64,000 nt of DNA, taken from assembly GCA_016722705.1 (NCBI GenBank), contig JADKGN010000005.1, forward strand, positions 603,204-667,203. Reading direction: 5' to 3'. The notes beneath the pieces were generated by a model. That model did no database searches. It had not been told where the DNA came from and worked only from the letters and a program-made list of their open reading frames with translations. Origin of the DNA: Candidatus Dechloromonas phosphoritropha (GTDB lineage: Bacteria; Pseudomonadota; Gammaproteobacteria; Burkholderiales; Rhodocyclaceae). Numbering within the stretch: the first letter of the stretch is position 1; each line of letters starts with the position of its first letter. Made by a program: the position numbers and the translations under genes. Below, in pieces: positions 7,198-16,051 of this stretch.

Positions 7198-8219
7198 TCA
7201 TGCAGCCAACGGCTGAATATTGTGGTTAGCCGAATGCGCCTTGATGATGCAATCGCGTTCGGGGCTGAGGGTGACGGCGCCAACCGATGTCCAGTTTCGC
7301 GTCTTGCCAGACCAACGTGCGGGGTTTAGTTGGCGGTACGAAACAACGACTCGGCGTAAGCGTTGTCATCGCTGACACGGGGGCGCGAGCACGAGGGTTT
7401 GACCCCCAACCAATTGAGTATCACCAGCACCGTTGTGGCTTTAAAGGTCGAGCCGTTATCGCCGTGCAGCACCGGCTTGGCGGTCAAGGCGGCAATGCCC
7501 TCAGCCAGCGCCGTGCGGCGCACCAGAGGCACCGCATGATCGGCGTGATCACTGTCATACGCCTCCCAGCCGACGATCTTGCGGCTGTACAGATCGAGGA
7601 TCAGGTACAAGAAGAACCAGCGTCCCATTACCTGCGCGGGCAGGTAGGTCATATCCCAGCACCACACCTGAAGGGGTGCGGTGGCCATGTGCGTGGCCGG
7701 TGGCCGGACCGCCTTGGGTGCCTTGGCGCGCCCGCGGTGGCTGGTTTTCCCCTGTGCGCGCAGGATGCGGCTGAAGGTGGATTTACTGGCCAGATAGACG
7801 CCCTTGTCGGCCAGCATGGGCACGATGCGCGCCGGTGGCACAGAGGCAAAGCGCAGCGCGTTGGCCACGGCAAGCACCTGCGCCCGCTCGGCCTCGGAGA
7901 GGGCATAGCGCGGTACCGGGCGCAGCGCCTGTGGCCGGCGATCACGGCCGACAAGGCCATCGCTGGCTTGCCAGCGTTGCAGCGTGCGCAAGTCGATGCC
8001 GGCCATCTCGCAGGCAGGCTTCACCCAGCAGACGTCAGGCATCGCGCTTTTCGCTGTCGTACCTGCCGGTGCCGCGTCCGCCTTGGCTTTGGCCAGGCCA
8101 AACAGCGAATGCTCATCCGGAAGCTTCCTGCCAATGTCGACAGAGGTTATACTATCTAACTTCTTGACCGTCAGTTTGACCAATTTCACCCTCAAAAAAG
8201 TGCTTAACATAGTGCCCAA
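7198..8219 (-). pseudogene. IS3-type transposase orfB with internal deletion
   Basis: The frame from 8219 has RTLQRWQASDGLVGRDRRP, the HTH_21-like segment, then the rve integrase core: WCWDMTYLPA (first D), LYLILDLYSRKIVGWE, LHGDNGSTFK (second D) and SDDNAYAESLFRTAN before a stop at 7326. A shifted frame then resumes as PARWSGKTRNWTSVGAVTLSPERD to a stop at 7198, the normal C-terminus. The segment holding the catalytic glutamate's surroundings and about 80-100 residues is missing. The first 50 residues (from 8219) are not family-like. Inactive. Confidence 0.82.
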
Positions 8220-8491
8220 CAGATCACGTGGCTTTTGCTGGATGATAAAGGGCGGCCTTGGATAGCCAATGTATTAAATGAATATAAAAACAACGTGTTA
8301 CGGCAGTTTTGTGCAGCTCACGGGATGCTGCTGGATTGGTTTTTACCATTATGTGGCGCAAGGGGTAGCGAGTTCGAATCCCACCTCGATCAATTAAATA
8401 ACCGGCTTGTGCGGGTTTTTTAATTTAAAGGTTGATTAATTTATTAGGACAAATTAGATTGTTTCCGCCATTTCACATTAAGGAGGTAATC
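8220..8491. other. intergenic region before the H-NS gene
   Basis: No gene is seen. A tRNA-like piece (GAGTTCGAATCCCACC near 8366) could be a decayed tRNA 3' end, but its arms do not pair well. A terminator follows at 8400. A strong AAGGAGGT lies 5 bases before the H-NS start. Confidence 0.5.
8400..8421 (+). terminator. Rho-independent terminator
   Basis: AACCGGC and GCGGGTT pair (one mismatch) around TTGT and run into TTTTTT. It would end any transcript from the 8300 region before the H-NS gene. Confidence 0.6.
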
Positions 8492-8806
8492 ATGGATTTG
8501 TCCACCCTGACCGTTGTCGAATTGCGTGAGCTGCAACAACAGATTCCTGCGGAATTGAAACGCCGAGAGGCTCAGGATAAGATGAAAATCCTGAATGAAG
8601 CGCGGGCTTTTGTTAAAGCACGCGGTTATGCGCTTGAAGATCTGCTGGGTAAGGAAGCTAAAGTCAAGGGACCGACCGGAAAAGTAAAGGTCAAATACCG
8701 TCACCCGAAGAATGCCGCGCTGGAATGGACCGGCCGTGGCCGCCAGCCGAAATGGGTTGCCGAATGGCTGGCTGCCGGCGGCCATCTCGATGACATGATG
8801 GTCTGA
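8492..8806 (+). CDS. H-NS family nucleoid-associated protein
   Basis: The start is the ATG at 8492 after AAGGAGGTAATC, giving 104 residues. The N-terminal coiled-coil region (LSTLTVVELRELQQQIPAELKRREAQDKMKI) is the oligomerisation domain. The C-terminal KVKYRHPKNAALEWTGRGRQPKWVAEWLA is the classic H-NS DNA-binding motif. Such proteins bind curved AT-rich DNA and silence transferred genes. It ends one base before surE, so it may be cotranscribed with the surE-rpoS block. Confidence 0.93.
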   Translation: MDLSTLTVVELRELQQQIPAELKRREAQDKMKILNEARAFVKARGYALEDLLGKEAKVKGPTGKVKVKYRHPKNAALEWTGRGRQPKWVAEWLAAGGHLDDMMV

Positions 8807-8807
8807 A

Positions 8808-9548
8808 ATGCGGATTCTCCTGAGTAACGACGACGGTTATTTCGCGCCCGGAATTCTGGCGCTGGCCGAGGCGCTTGACGGCCTGGGCGAAATCGTTGTC
8901 GTTGCTCCGGAGCAGAATCGCAGCGCCGCCAGCAATTCATTGACGCTGGATCGACCGGTATTTCTCAAGCAGGCCGCAAATGGATTTTATTTCGTCAATG
9001 GCACGCCATCGGATTGCGTCCATCTGGCGGTCTCTGGAATGCTTGATTACATGCCCGACATTATCGTTTCCGGCATTAACCATGGCGCCAATATGGGTGA
9101 CGACACCATTTATTCGGGAACGGTTGCCGCGGCGACCGAAGGTTTTCTGTTGGGCATTCCATCGATTGCACTTTCGCTGACGAGTTTCGAGGGTAGTCAT
9201 TTCAATACCGCGGGACGTATTGCCCGGGAACTGGTGGAGCGTTTTTTCAATGATCCGATTCGTGATCCGGTGCTGCTGAACGTCAATGTTCCCGATATTC
9301 CCTATGCCGACCTGCGCGGCACGGAAGTGACCCGTCTCGGCAGACGTCACAAGGCTGAGCCGGTCGTCAAAATGCGTTCGCCGCGGAATGATACGGTCTA
9401 TTGGGTGGGTGCTGCCGGAGCGGCCGCCGAGGCAGGGCCAGGAACGGACTTCAACGCGATCGAACGCGGCTGTGTGTCGATCACCCCGCTGCAGGTCGAT
9501 CTGACGCATACGGCGCGGTTGCAGGCGATTGCGAACTGGCTGCGATGA
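8808..9548 (+). CDS. surE: 5'/3'-nucleotidase SurE
   Basis: The 246-residue protein begins MRILLSNDDGYFAPGILALAE, with the paired metal-binding aspartates (NDDG). It has the further conserved blocks VNGTPSDCVHLAV and SGINHGANMGDDTIYSGTVAAA, and ends normally. SurE dephosphorylates nucleoside monophosphates and short polyphosphates in the cytoplasm. Its TGA overlaps the pcm ATG. It is first of the surE-pcm-nlpD-rpoS run, a stationary-phase survival cluster. Confidence 0.97.
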   Translation: MRILLSNDDGYFAPGILALAEALDGLGEIVVVAPEQNRSAASNSLTLDRPVFLKQAANGFYFVNGTPSDCVHLAVSGMLDYMPDIIVSGINHGANMGDDTIYSGTVAAATEGFLLGIPSIALSLTSFEGSHFNTAGRIARELVERFFNDPIRDPVLLNVNVPDIPYADLRGTEVTRLGRRHKAEPVVKMRSPRNDTVYWVGAAGAAAEAGPGTDFNAIERGCVSITPLQVDLTHTARLQAIANWLR

Positions 9549-10207
9549 CCACCAACGCATTGCAAGGATTCGGGATGACCTCGCAGCGGACGCGGGCGCG
9601 CATGATCGAGCGCCTGCGCGAGATGGGCATCCGCAATGCGGCCGTCCTCCGGGCGATGGCGGCAGTTCCGCGTCACGTCTTTGTTGAGGAGGCACTGGCG
9701 TCGCGTGCCTATGAAGACACCGCGTTGCCGCTGGGTATGGGGCAGACGATTTCACAGCCTTTCGTCGTTGCTCGGATGATCGAACTGTTGCTCAACGGGC
9801 GCATGGCGCTGGGCAGGACGCTCGAGGTTGGCGCCGGTTGCGGCTATCAGGCGGCCGTCCTGGCGCAACTGACGACTGAGGTTTATGCGATCGAGCGCCT
9901 CGGGCCCCTTCTGGAAAAGGCGAAGGCTCACATGCGACATCTGAAGCAGTTCAATGTACGCCTCAAGCACGCGGATGGTCAGCTCGGCATGCCCGAGGCA
10001 GCACCGTTCGCCAGCATCATCGTCGCCGCTGCGGGTCGCCAGGTGCCGCCGGCCCTGCTCGGGCAACTGGCAGTTGGCGGGCGTATGGTCTTGCCTATCG
10101 GTACGACTGAGCAGTATCTTTCCCTCATTGAACGGACTGCGGAGGGTTTTGTCGAAACCCGGCTTGATCCCGTTCGCTTTGTCCCACTCCTTGCAGGAAC
10201 GCAATGA
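9545..10207 (+). CDS. pcm: protein-L-isoaspartate O-methyltransferase
   Basis: Starting at the ATG overlapping the surE stop, the protein is 220 residues. It has PLGMGQTISQPFVVARMIELL, the substrate-site block, and the SAM-binding LEVGAGCGYQAAVLAQL, followed by VYAIERLGPLLEKA. It methylates isoaspartyl residues in aged proteins so they can be repaired. Its stop overlaps the nlpD start by four bases. Confidence 0.96.
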   Translation: MTTNALQGFGMTSQRTRARMIERLREMGIRNAAVLRAMAAVPRHVFVEEALASRAYEDTALPLGMGQTISQPFVVARMIELLLNGRMALGRTLEVGAGCGYQAAVLAQLTTEVYAIERLGPLLEKAKAHMRHLKQFNVRLKHADGQLGMPEAAPFASIIVAAAGRQVPPALLGQLAVGGRMVLPIGTTEQYLSLIERTAEGFVETRLDPVRFVPLLAGTQ

Positions 10208-11190
10208 TTAGAGTCCTCGCTCCTTTGGCCGTCCTCCTCCTGATGGCGGGCTGCAAGTCTCAGCCGCCGGCTCCGACCGTCGACCGCTCTACCTCGTCCT
10301 TGGGTAGACAGTCTGCGCCCGCGTTTGAGGGTCCCGGGTATTACACGGTCAGGAAGGGCGACACGCTTTACCGCATTGCCCTCGAGCATGGTCAGGATTA
10401 CAAGGATGTTGTTGCCTGGAACAACGTTACCAATCCCAACGCGATCAACGAAGGGCAGATCCTGCGCGTGGCGCCGCCGGTCGTCACGTCAGCCGCCATG
10501 GGCGAGGCAGTGGTGGCGCAGCCAGTGGTGACGACGCCGGTTGTAGAGTCGCGGCCGCTGGATGTGCCAGGCAAGGTTGCCGGCACACCTTCCGCGATTG
10601 CCGGAGATGGTCTGAAACGGGGGCCACGCGGCGGCAAGGAGCCCTATTCCGATGAGGCGTACGCCCGGCTCAACCGCCCCGGGGAGACGGTCCCGAAGCC
10701 GCCGGTTGTCGCGGTCGACCAGAAACCGGAGCCGAAACCGGAAGTCCAGCCCGAGGCAAGACCCGAGGCAAGACCCGAGGCGAAGCCTGAACCCAAGCCG
10801 GAACCGGCAGCTACCGGCCCCGACGACGTGGCATGGCAGTGGCCCACGTCGGGCAAGGTGATCTCGTCCTTCAGTGATTCGGGAAACAAGGGTATTGATT
10901 TCGGCGGCAAGGCCGGCGATCCCGTCGTGGCTGCCGCCGATGGCAAGGTCGTCTATGTTGGCACAGGGATTCGAGGTTTCGGTCAGCTCCTGATCGTCAA
11001 GCACAACGCGACTTTCCTCTCGGCTTATGCGCACAACCGTAAGATCTTGGTCGCCGAAGGCCAGCAAGTCAAGCGTGGCCAGAAGGTGGCGGAAATGGGC
11101 AACACGGACAGCGAGATTATCAAGCTCCATTTCGAGATTCGCAAGCAGGGCAAACCGACCGATCCCGCGGCCTTCCTGCCGAAGAGATGA
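10204..11190 (+). CDS. nlpD: NlpD-type LysM/LytM lipoprotein
   Basis: A lipoprotein signal (MIRVLAPLAVLLLMAGC, lipobox LMAGC, Cys17) starts the 328-residue protein. A LysM domain follows at about 46-91 (YYTVRKGDTLYRIALEHG), then a long Pro/Glu/Lys linker with PEARPEARPEA repeats at about 175-200. A LytM/M23 domain occupies about 225-326. In the LytM part the metal-binding residues are replaced (NKGIDFGG; KLHFEIRKQG), as in NlpD, which activates amidase rather than cutting wall itself. It acts at the outer membrane and septum. It overlaps both pcm and rpoS. Confidence 0.95.
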   Translation: MIRVLAPLAVLLLMAGCKSQPPAPTVDRSTSSLGRQSAPAFEGPGYYTVRKGDTLYRIALEHGQDYKDVVAWNNVTNPNAINEGQILRVAPPVVTSAAMGEAVVAQPVVTTPVVESRPLDVPGKVAGTPSAIAGDGLKRGPRGGKEPYSDEAYARLNRPGETVPKPPVVAVDQKPEPKPEVQPEARPEARPEAKPEPKPEPAATGPDDVAWQWPTSGKVISSFSDSGNKGIDFGGKAGDPVVAAADGKVVYVGTGIRGFGQLLIVKHNATFLSAYAHNRKILVAEGQQVKRGQKVAEMGNTDSEIIKLHFEIRKQGKPTDPAAFLPKR

Positions 11191-12122
11191 CCGCCTGGGC
11201 GGCTGACGATCCGGAAGACGATGAACTGGCGTCAGTCGAGGCTGACGCGGAACCGCTCCCCGAACCTCAATCCGTCAGCCCAGAACTGGGACTCCTCGAG
11301 GATGTTACCCAACTCTACCTGAACGAGATCGGCGCCAAGCCGTTGCTGACGCCTGCCGATGAACTGGCGACGACGCGCCTGGTGAGGGCCGGCGATTTCG
11401 CGGCGCGCCAGAAGATGATCGAACACAACCTGCGTCTGGTTGTGAATATCGCCAAGCACTATCTGAACCGGGGTATCCCGCTCCTCGATCTGGTTGAGGA
11501 GGGCAATCTCGGCCTCATCCACGCGCTGGAAAAGTTCGATCCCGAGCGCGGTTTCCGGTTTTCGACCTATGCGAGCTGGTGGATCCGCCAGACCATCGAG
11601 CGGGCGATCATGAACCAGTCGCGCACCATCCGGTTGCCGGTGCATGTGGTCAAGGACATCAACCTCGTTCTGCGGGCCATCCGTCACCTCGAGTCGCCGC
11701 CGACTCGCGAGACCTCGATCGCACGCGTGGCGGCGCTGATCGACCGGCCGGTGGCCGATGTCCGGCGCATCCTGCATTTCAACGAACAAATCGCCTCGCT
11801 CGATGCGCCGCTGGAACTCGATTCCGGCCATAGTCTGGGCGACGCGATTGCCGACGAGGCGGCGGTCAATCCAGAAGATCTCCTGCAGTTCCGCGAGATG
11901 GGCGCGCTGCTCAACGACTGGCTGGCGCAGCTTGGTGAACGTCAGCGGCAGATAATCGAACGGCGCTATGGACTCAACGGCGCCGATGTCATGACACTCG
12001 AAGCCCTGGCGGTCGACCTCGGGTTGACCCGGGAACGCGTCCGCCAGATCCAGGCCGGGGCGCTCGATCGCCTGCGCGTGATCATCAAGCGCGGCGGCGT
12101 CACGCGTGACTCATTGCTGTAA
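11187..12122 (+). CDS. rpoS: stationary-phase sigma factor RpoS
   Basis: The 311-residue protein has region 1.2 (DVTQLYLNEIGAKPLLTPADE), region 2 (HNLRLVVNIAKHYLNRGIP, EEGNLGLIHALEKFDPERG, FSTYASWWIRQTIERAI), a region 3 with VHVVKDINLVLRAIRHLE, and region 4 (RQRQIIERRYGLNG, LGLTRERVRQIQAGALDRLR). It directs RNA polymerase to general-stress and stationary-phase promoters. Translation is coupled to nlpD through an ATGA overlap. In relatives a major rpoS promoter lies inside nlpD; that was not resolved here. Confidence 0.97.
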   Translation: MTAWAADDPEDDELASVEADAEPLPEPQSVSPELGLLEDVTQLYLNEIGAKPLLTPADELATTRLVRAGDFAARQKMIEHNLRLVVNIAKHYLNRGIPLLDLVEEGNLGLIHALEKFDPERGFRFSTYASWWIRQTIERAIMNQSRTIRLPVHVVKDINLVLRAIRHLESPPTRETSIARVAALIDRPVADVRRILHFNEQIASLDAPLELDSGHSLGDAIADEAAVNPEDLLQFREMGALLNDWLAQLGERQRQIIERRYGLNGADVMTLEALAVDLGLTRERVRQIQAGALDRLRVIIKRGGVTRDSLL

Positions 12123-12143
12123 CCCGGTGCGGACCCGGCACTG

Positions 12144-13142
12144 CTACTGGCGCGACATACGCTTACGGATTGCCTCCGCCAACTGGAACACCGACATCGC
12201 GTAAAAGCTGGAACGGTTGTAGCGCGTGATGACGTAGAAGTTATTGAAGCCCAGCCAGTACTCGGTCGGCCGGCCGGGGGAAACGAGATCGACCAGCGTC
12301 ACTGTCGCCTGCGGGTCGGCATCGGCCGTGATGCCCTGCTGCGCCAGATCGGCGACGAGCAACCTCGGCTGAATTCCGGCCTCGATCAGGCTGCGGTCGG
12401 GTTCGCCGCGTGCGCGGGCAGGGACGGCGATCGGCTGGCCGGCCTCCCAGCCGTGTTGCTCGAAAAAACGTCCGACGCTGCCGATGGCGTCGTCGACGCT
12501 GTCGGAAAGGTCTATTTTCTGGTCGCCGTCGAAGTCGACCGCATAACGTCGCTGGCTGCCCGGCATGAATTGCGGAATGCCAATGGCGCCGGCGAAGGAG
12601 CCGCGCACGTTGACCGGGTCCATGCCGTTTTCACGCGCCAGCAGCAGGAACTGCTCCAGTTCGGTGCGGAAAAAGTCGGCGCGGCGTGGGTAGTAAAAGG
12701 CGAGTGTGGCCAGCGCCTCGAGCACCCGGAAACCGCCGGTGTTGGCTCCGTATTCGGTTTCGACCCCGATGATGGCGACGATGATCTCGGGCGGCACGCC
12801 ATAAATGACGCTGGCCTTGATCAAGCTCACCTGGTTTTCCTGCCAGAAGCGGACGCCACGCTCGATCCGCCGTTCGTTCAGAAAACGCGAGCGGTAGCGC
12901 TCCCAGGAACGCTGGAGCGGCGACACCGGCGGCCGGATCAACTGCAGTACCTTGTCGTTGGGCCGGATCTGAGCGAACTGCAGCAGCAGTTCGTCGGCAT
13001 TGAAGCCGTGGCGCTGTTCGAGGTCGCGCGCAAATTCGATGACTGCGGGGTCACTGGCAAAACTGCCTGGGGCAGGTGCGGCATCGGCATGGGTCAGGCA
13101 GGCGCAGGCGACGAGCAGCAGAGTGCCGAGGGTGTGTTTCAA
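12144..13142 (-). CDS. mltB: lytic murein transglycosylase B
   Basis: The 332-residue protein has an N-terminal signal sequence (MKHTLGTLLLVACACLTHADA) and the MltB fold. ASVIYGVPPEIIVAIIGVETEYGAN carries the catalytic glutamate (ETEYG); FAGAIGIPQFMPGSQRRYAVDFDGD and the C-terminal NNFYVITRYNRSSFYAMSVFQLAEAI are also diagnostic. It cleaves peptidoglycan to 1,6-anhydro-muropeptides in the periplasm. No lipobox cysteine is placed as in E. coli MltB, so it may be soluble. It is last in the moxR-DUF58-tgpA-mltB run, 11 bases after tgpA. Confidence 0.95.
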   Translation of the reverse strand: MKHTLGTLLLVACACLTHADAAPAPGSFASDPAVIEFARDLEQRHGFNADELLLQFAQIRPNDKVLQLIRPPVSPLQRSWERYRSRFLNERRIERGVRFWQENQVSLIKASVIYGVPPEIIVAIIGVETEYGANTGGFRVLEALATLAFYYPRRADFFRTELEQFLLLARENGMDPVNVRGSFAGAIGIPQFMPGSQRRYAVDFDGDQKIDLSDSVDDAIGSVGRFFEQHGWEAGQPIAVPARARGEPDRSLIEAGIQPRLLVADLAQQGITADADPQATVTLVDLVSPGRPTEYWLGFNNFYVITRYNRSSFYAMSVFQLAEAIRKRMSRQ

Positions 13143-13153
13143 GTAGTTCTCCG

Positions 13154-15094
13154 TCAGGGCATGCGCCTCAGGGCGCTGCGTAGTGTGGTTAGATCGTCGG
13201 GAATTCCGCTGTAGCGCGCCCGCAGGTAGGCGCCAACCACATCACGAAGCGCCGGGGCCAGCGTCGGATATTCATTTTCGACACGTTCAAGCAAGGCCAG
13301 TGGCGTTTCCCAAGGGGCACAGTTTACTTTGCTTCGCGCCAGCCGGCGCAAGGCTTTTCGCCAGAGGCGGGCGGCTGGGTCGATGCGTGGCCGCTGGTGG
13401 AGGGTCCAAACACTTATTGCCAGCAGCAGGATGCCGCAGATGACCGCCAGCGTGGCAGCCAGGCTTCGCCAGTCGGCATCGGGCATGCCAAGGCGGGCGA
13501 GCAATTCACGCTGGCGCTGCGGGTTGTAGCCGAGGATGTACTGGTTCCAGGCATTGTTGACTGCCTCCCAGCGGAAGAGCAGGGTGCGCAGCCAGTCGTT
13601 GTGCAGTTGGATGAGCGCCGGCAGTGGCTCGCCGGCAGGCATGGCGGCGGCGATACCGTCCTCGACCCGGGCCGGCGAAACTGCGGCGGTCGGGTCGACC
13701 CGCGTCCAGCCCAGTCCGGCGAGCCAGACCTCAGCCCAGGCATGGGCGTCGGACTGGCGGACGACGACGAAACCATCGACCGGATTGACCTCACCGCCCT
13801 GATAGCCGGTGACGACGCGGGCTGGGACGCCGGCGGCACGCATCAGGAAGACAAAGGACGAGGCGTAATGCTCGCAGAAGCCGCGCCGGGTGACGAAAAG
13901 GAAGTCATCGACCGGCTGCTCTCCGAGTAATGGCGGTTGTAGGGTGTAAAAGAACTTTTCGTCGGAAAACAGCTTCAAGGCTTTCCGCACCCGGTCGGCA
14001 GGGTCCGGGTCAGCCGCTTTCCAGCCCTCGGCCAGGGCGCGCGCTCGCGGATTGCCCTGCGGGGGCAGCATCAGGTTGCGCCGGAGCGCAATAGGCTCCT
14101 CATCGGCATTAAAGCGGTAGTCGAGCGTTGCCGTCAAGGCGAAACGCTGGCGCTGGCTCAACGGTTCACGGCTGGTTGCGGTCAACGTGCCGGAAAGGAG
14201 AAATTCCGGCCCCAGGGCGCCGGGCGCGTCAAGGGCCAGCAGCCAGCGTTGCTGCTGCGGTTCGAGTGTGGTCTCGTAGGCGATCGGCGGTGACAGCGGC
14301 TCAATCTGCGGCGGGCGGGTACGACCGATTTGCGGCTTCCAGGTCAAGCCGTCGAAGCTTTCGAGGACCGGTCCGCGCCAGTAGAGTTTTTCGCGCTGCG
14401 GTGGCGCTCCGGTGAAACGCACACGGAAGGCGATTTCGCCGCTCAAGGCCAGGTTGGCGATATTGCCCGGAGTCATCTGGTCGGACAATCCGCTGCGGCC
14501 GCTGTGAGCATCCTGCGGCAGGCCCCAGAGCGGCCCGGTAATCCTCGGAAACAGGACGTAGAGGACAAGCAAGAAGGGGACTGCCTGCAGCGTCAGCAGG
14601 CCGGCGTAGCGCAGCGTGGTGCCGGTGCTGCTCGACGGACCGCCATGCAGGCGAATCAGCGTCGCAGTGAGCAGCGTCATCGCCGCCAGCAGCCACAACC
14701 CGGTGGGGATGCTCTGCGAGTAGAAATAATGGGTCAGCAGCAGGAAGTAGCCTAACGTGACGACCACCGTCGCGTCGCGCCGGGTGCGCAGTTCGAGCAG
14801 TTTCAGGGTCATGAAGACGACCAGCATGGCAACGCCGGCATCGCGCCCGAACAGGGTGCGAAACTCGATCAGCACACTGCCGCACGCTATCGCGACCAGC
14901 AACCCGAGCACCCAGCGTCCGGGCAGGCGCTCGTTGCGCCACCACAGCCAGCCACCCCAGGCCAGGAGAGCGGCAGCAATGGCGCTCAGCCAGAGTGGCT
15001 GATGCTCGGCGTGCGGCAGGGTGGTCGCCAGCGCCGCCGCGAGGAGCCAGGGTGTGGCGCCGCGGTCGAGCACTTCGCTTGGGCGTGTGCTCAT
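13154..15094 (-). CDS. tgpA: TgpA-type membrane transglutaminase-like protein
   Basis: I use the ATG at 15094, which overlaps the DUF58 stop, giving 646 residues; the longer upstream frame is not protein-like. Several membrane helices lie in residues 1-190 (for example WLLAAALATTLP, VLGLLVAIACGSVLIEF, LLTLQAVPFLLVLYVLF). A periplasmic transglutaminase core follows, with RRGFCEHYASSFVFLMRAAGVPARVVTGYQGG (Cys), SDAHAWAEVW (His) and TRVDPTAAV (Asp). A further helix near residue 555 and a DUF4129-like tail close it. The substrate is unknown; the Pseudomonas homologue is essential. Confidence 0.93.
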   Translation of the reverse strand: MSTRPSEVLDRGATPWLLAAALATTLPHAEHQPLWLSAIAAALLAWGGWLWWRNERLPGRWVLGLLVAIACGSVLIEFRTLFGRDAGVAMLVVFMTLKLLELRTRRDATVVVTLGYFLLLTHYFYSQSIPTGLWLLAAMTLLTATLIRLHGGPSSSTGTTLRYAGLLTLQAVPFLLVLYVLFPRITGPLWGLPQDAHSGRSGLSDQMTPGNIANLALSGEIAFRVRFTGAPPQREKLYWRGPVLESFDGLTWKPQIGRTRPPQIEPLSPPIAYETTLEPQQQRWLLALDAPGALGPEFLLSGTLTATSREPLSQRQRFALTATLDYRFNADEEPIALRRNLMLPPQGNPRARALAEGWKAADPDPADRVRKALKLFSDEKFFYTLQPPLLGEQPVDDFLFVTRRGFCEHYASSFVFLMRAAGVPARVVTGYQGGEVNPVDGFVVVRQSDAHAWAEVWLAGLGWTRVDPTAAVSPARVEDGIAAAMPAGEPLPALIQLHNDWLRTLLFRWEAVNNAWNQYILGYNPQRQRELLARLGMPDADWRSLAATLAVICGILLLAISVWTLHQRPRIDPAARLWRKALRRLARSKVNCAPWETPLALLERVENEYPTLAPALRDVVGAYLRARYSGIPDDLTTLRSALRRMP

Positions 15095-16047
15095 GTCGGA
15101 AAAAGCGCCAGTACTTCCAGGCAGCGATGGCGGTGCGCATCGCCGCTGTCCGGCGCGATTTCCCGCCCCGGCAGGCGTAGACCGTAACAGGCACCCTCTG
15201 CCGCGGCCGTCAATATCCAGCCGGCAAGGATGGCAATGCGCGCCTCGGGTGCGGCCGCCTCGGGCGTCAGCGACCAGTCGAGTTGCAGTTCGGTCTGCGC
15301 GCCGCCGGCGAACTGCTTGACCAGCAGCGGGCGTTGTCCGGCATCGCGGGCGCTGGCTTTCCAGGCGACGTGACGCGGAGAGTCGGCTGGTTGGCGTTCG
15401 CGGAAACCGGAAAAATCGTCCTGCCCGCCGTCGCCGTGGTGATCGCCGATCCGTGTTGCCGGCTGCTGCCGTGGCAATGGAGCGGCCAGCGGTTGCGGGT
15501 AAACCAGGCAACGCATCGCCGGTTGCAGATAGCTCCAGGCGACGAACAGTCCGAGCGGGTAGGTCGTGGCCAGACGGGTGCGCGGCAAATCAAGCCAGCC
15601 ACGGCGCACGGAGGCAACCGGCACGGCGACTTCGCTCAGGCCGTGGGCGGCAACGTCGGCGGCGACAATCCGGGTTTCGTCACTGGCACACAGTTCGAGT
15701 GCCAGGCGCGACGTATTGCGTTCGCTCGCCAGGTGCAGCGGAAAGTAGGCGACCTCGCCGGCAAACACCGGGTCACAGCGCCCGGGCGTGATGAGCAGTC
15801 CGTGCAGGTTGCGAAAGGTGTGCACCATGCCGGTGAGCGCGAGGCCTGCCAGCAGGAAGACGAGGGCATGGCCCAATGCCAGGTTGTAATTGATGGCGCC
15901 AGTGAGCATCGCCAGCAGGGCGGCAGCGAAGAGCAGACCGGCGCGTGTCGGCAGGATGAAGATGCGGCGTTGCGCAAGACGCAGAGGCGCAGTCCCGTCG
16001 CTTTGCCAGCGAAAGAGCCGGCGCTTGAGTTCGCCGATGACGCCCAC
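15091..16047 (-). CDS. DUF58 domain-containing membrane protein
   Basis: The 318-residue protein has two N-terminal helices (GLLFAAALLAMLTGAIN and ALVFLLAGLALTGMVHTF). A large domain with the DUF58 signature RQPADSPRHVAWKASARDAGQRPLLVKQF lies near residues 200-230. DUF58 proteins are a standard partner of MoxR ATPases and TgpA. The operon order moxR-DUF58-tgpA with overlapping or near-overlapping ends supports a shared envelope role that is not biochemically defined. Confidence 0.92.
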   Translation of the reverse strand: MGVIGELKRRLFRWQSDGTAPLRLAQRRIFILPTRAGLLFAAALLAMLTGAINYNLALGHALVFLLAGLALTGMVHTFRNLHGLLITPGRCDPVFAGEVAYFPLHLASERNTSRLALELCASDETRIVAADVAAHGLSEVAVPVASVRRGWLDLPRTRLATTYPLGLFVAWSYLQPAMRCLVYPQPLAAPLPRQQPATRIGDHHGDGGQDDFSGFRERQPADSPRHVAWKASARDAGQRPLLVKQFAGGAQTELQLDWSLTPEAAAPEARIAILAGWILTAAAEGACYGLRLPGREIAPDSGDAHRHRCLEVLALFPT

Positions 16048-16051
16048 GGCT

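Noticed and set aside
8340..8395. Possible tRNA gene upstream of the H-NS gene
   Set aside because: A T-loop-like GTTCGAATCC is present, but the T stem has two mismatches and no D arm, anticodon arm or acceptor partner can be found.
10730..10800. Short tandem repeats in nlpD as a CRISPR or regulatory repeat
   Set aside because: They encode the PEARPEARPEA linker typical of NlpD; no spacer structure exists. No CRISPR array was found anywhere in the window.
15095..15511. N-terminal extension of the TgpA frame
   Set aside because: The extra residues are Arg/Ala/Pro-rich antisense-like sequence overlapping the DUF58 gene; the ATG at 15094 gives the normal TgpA start and an ATGA overlap.
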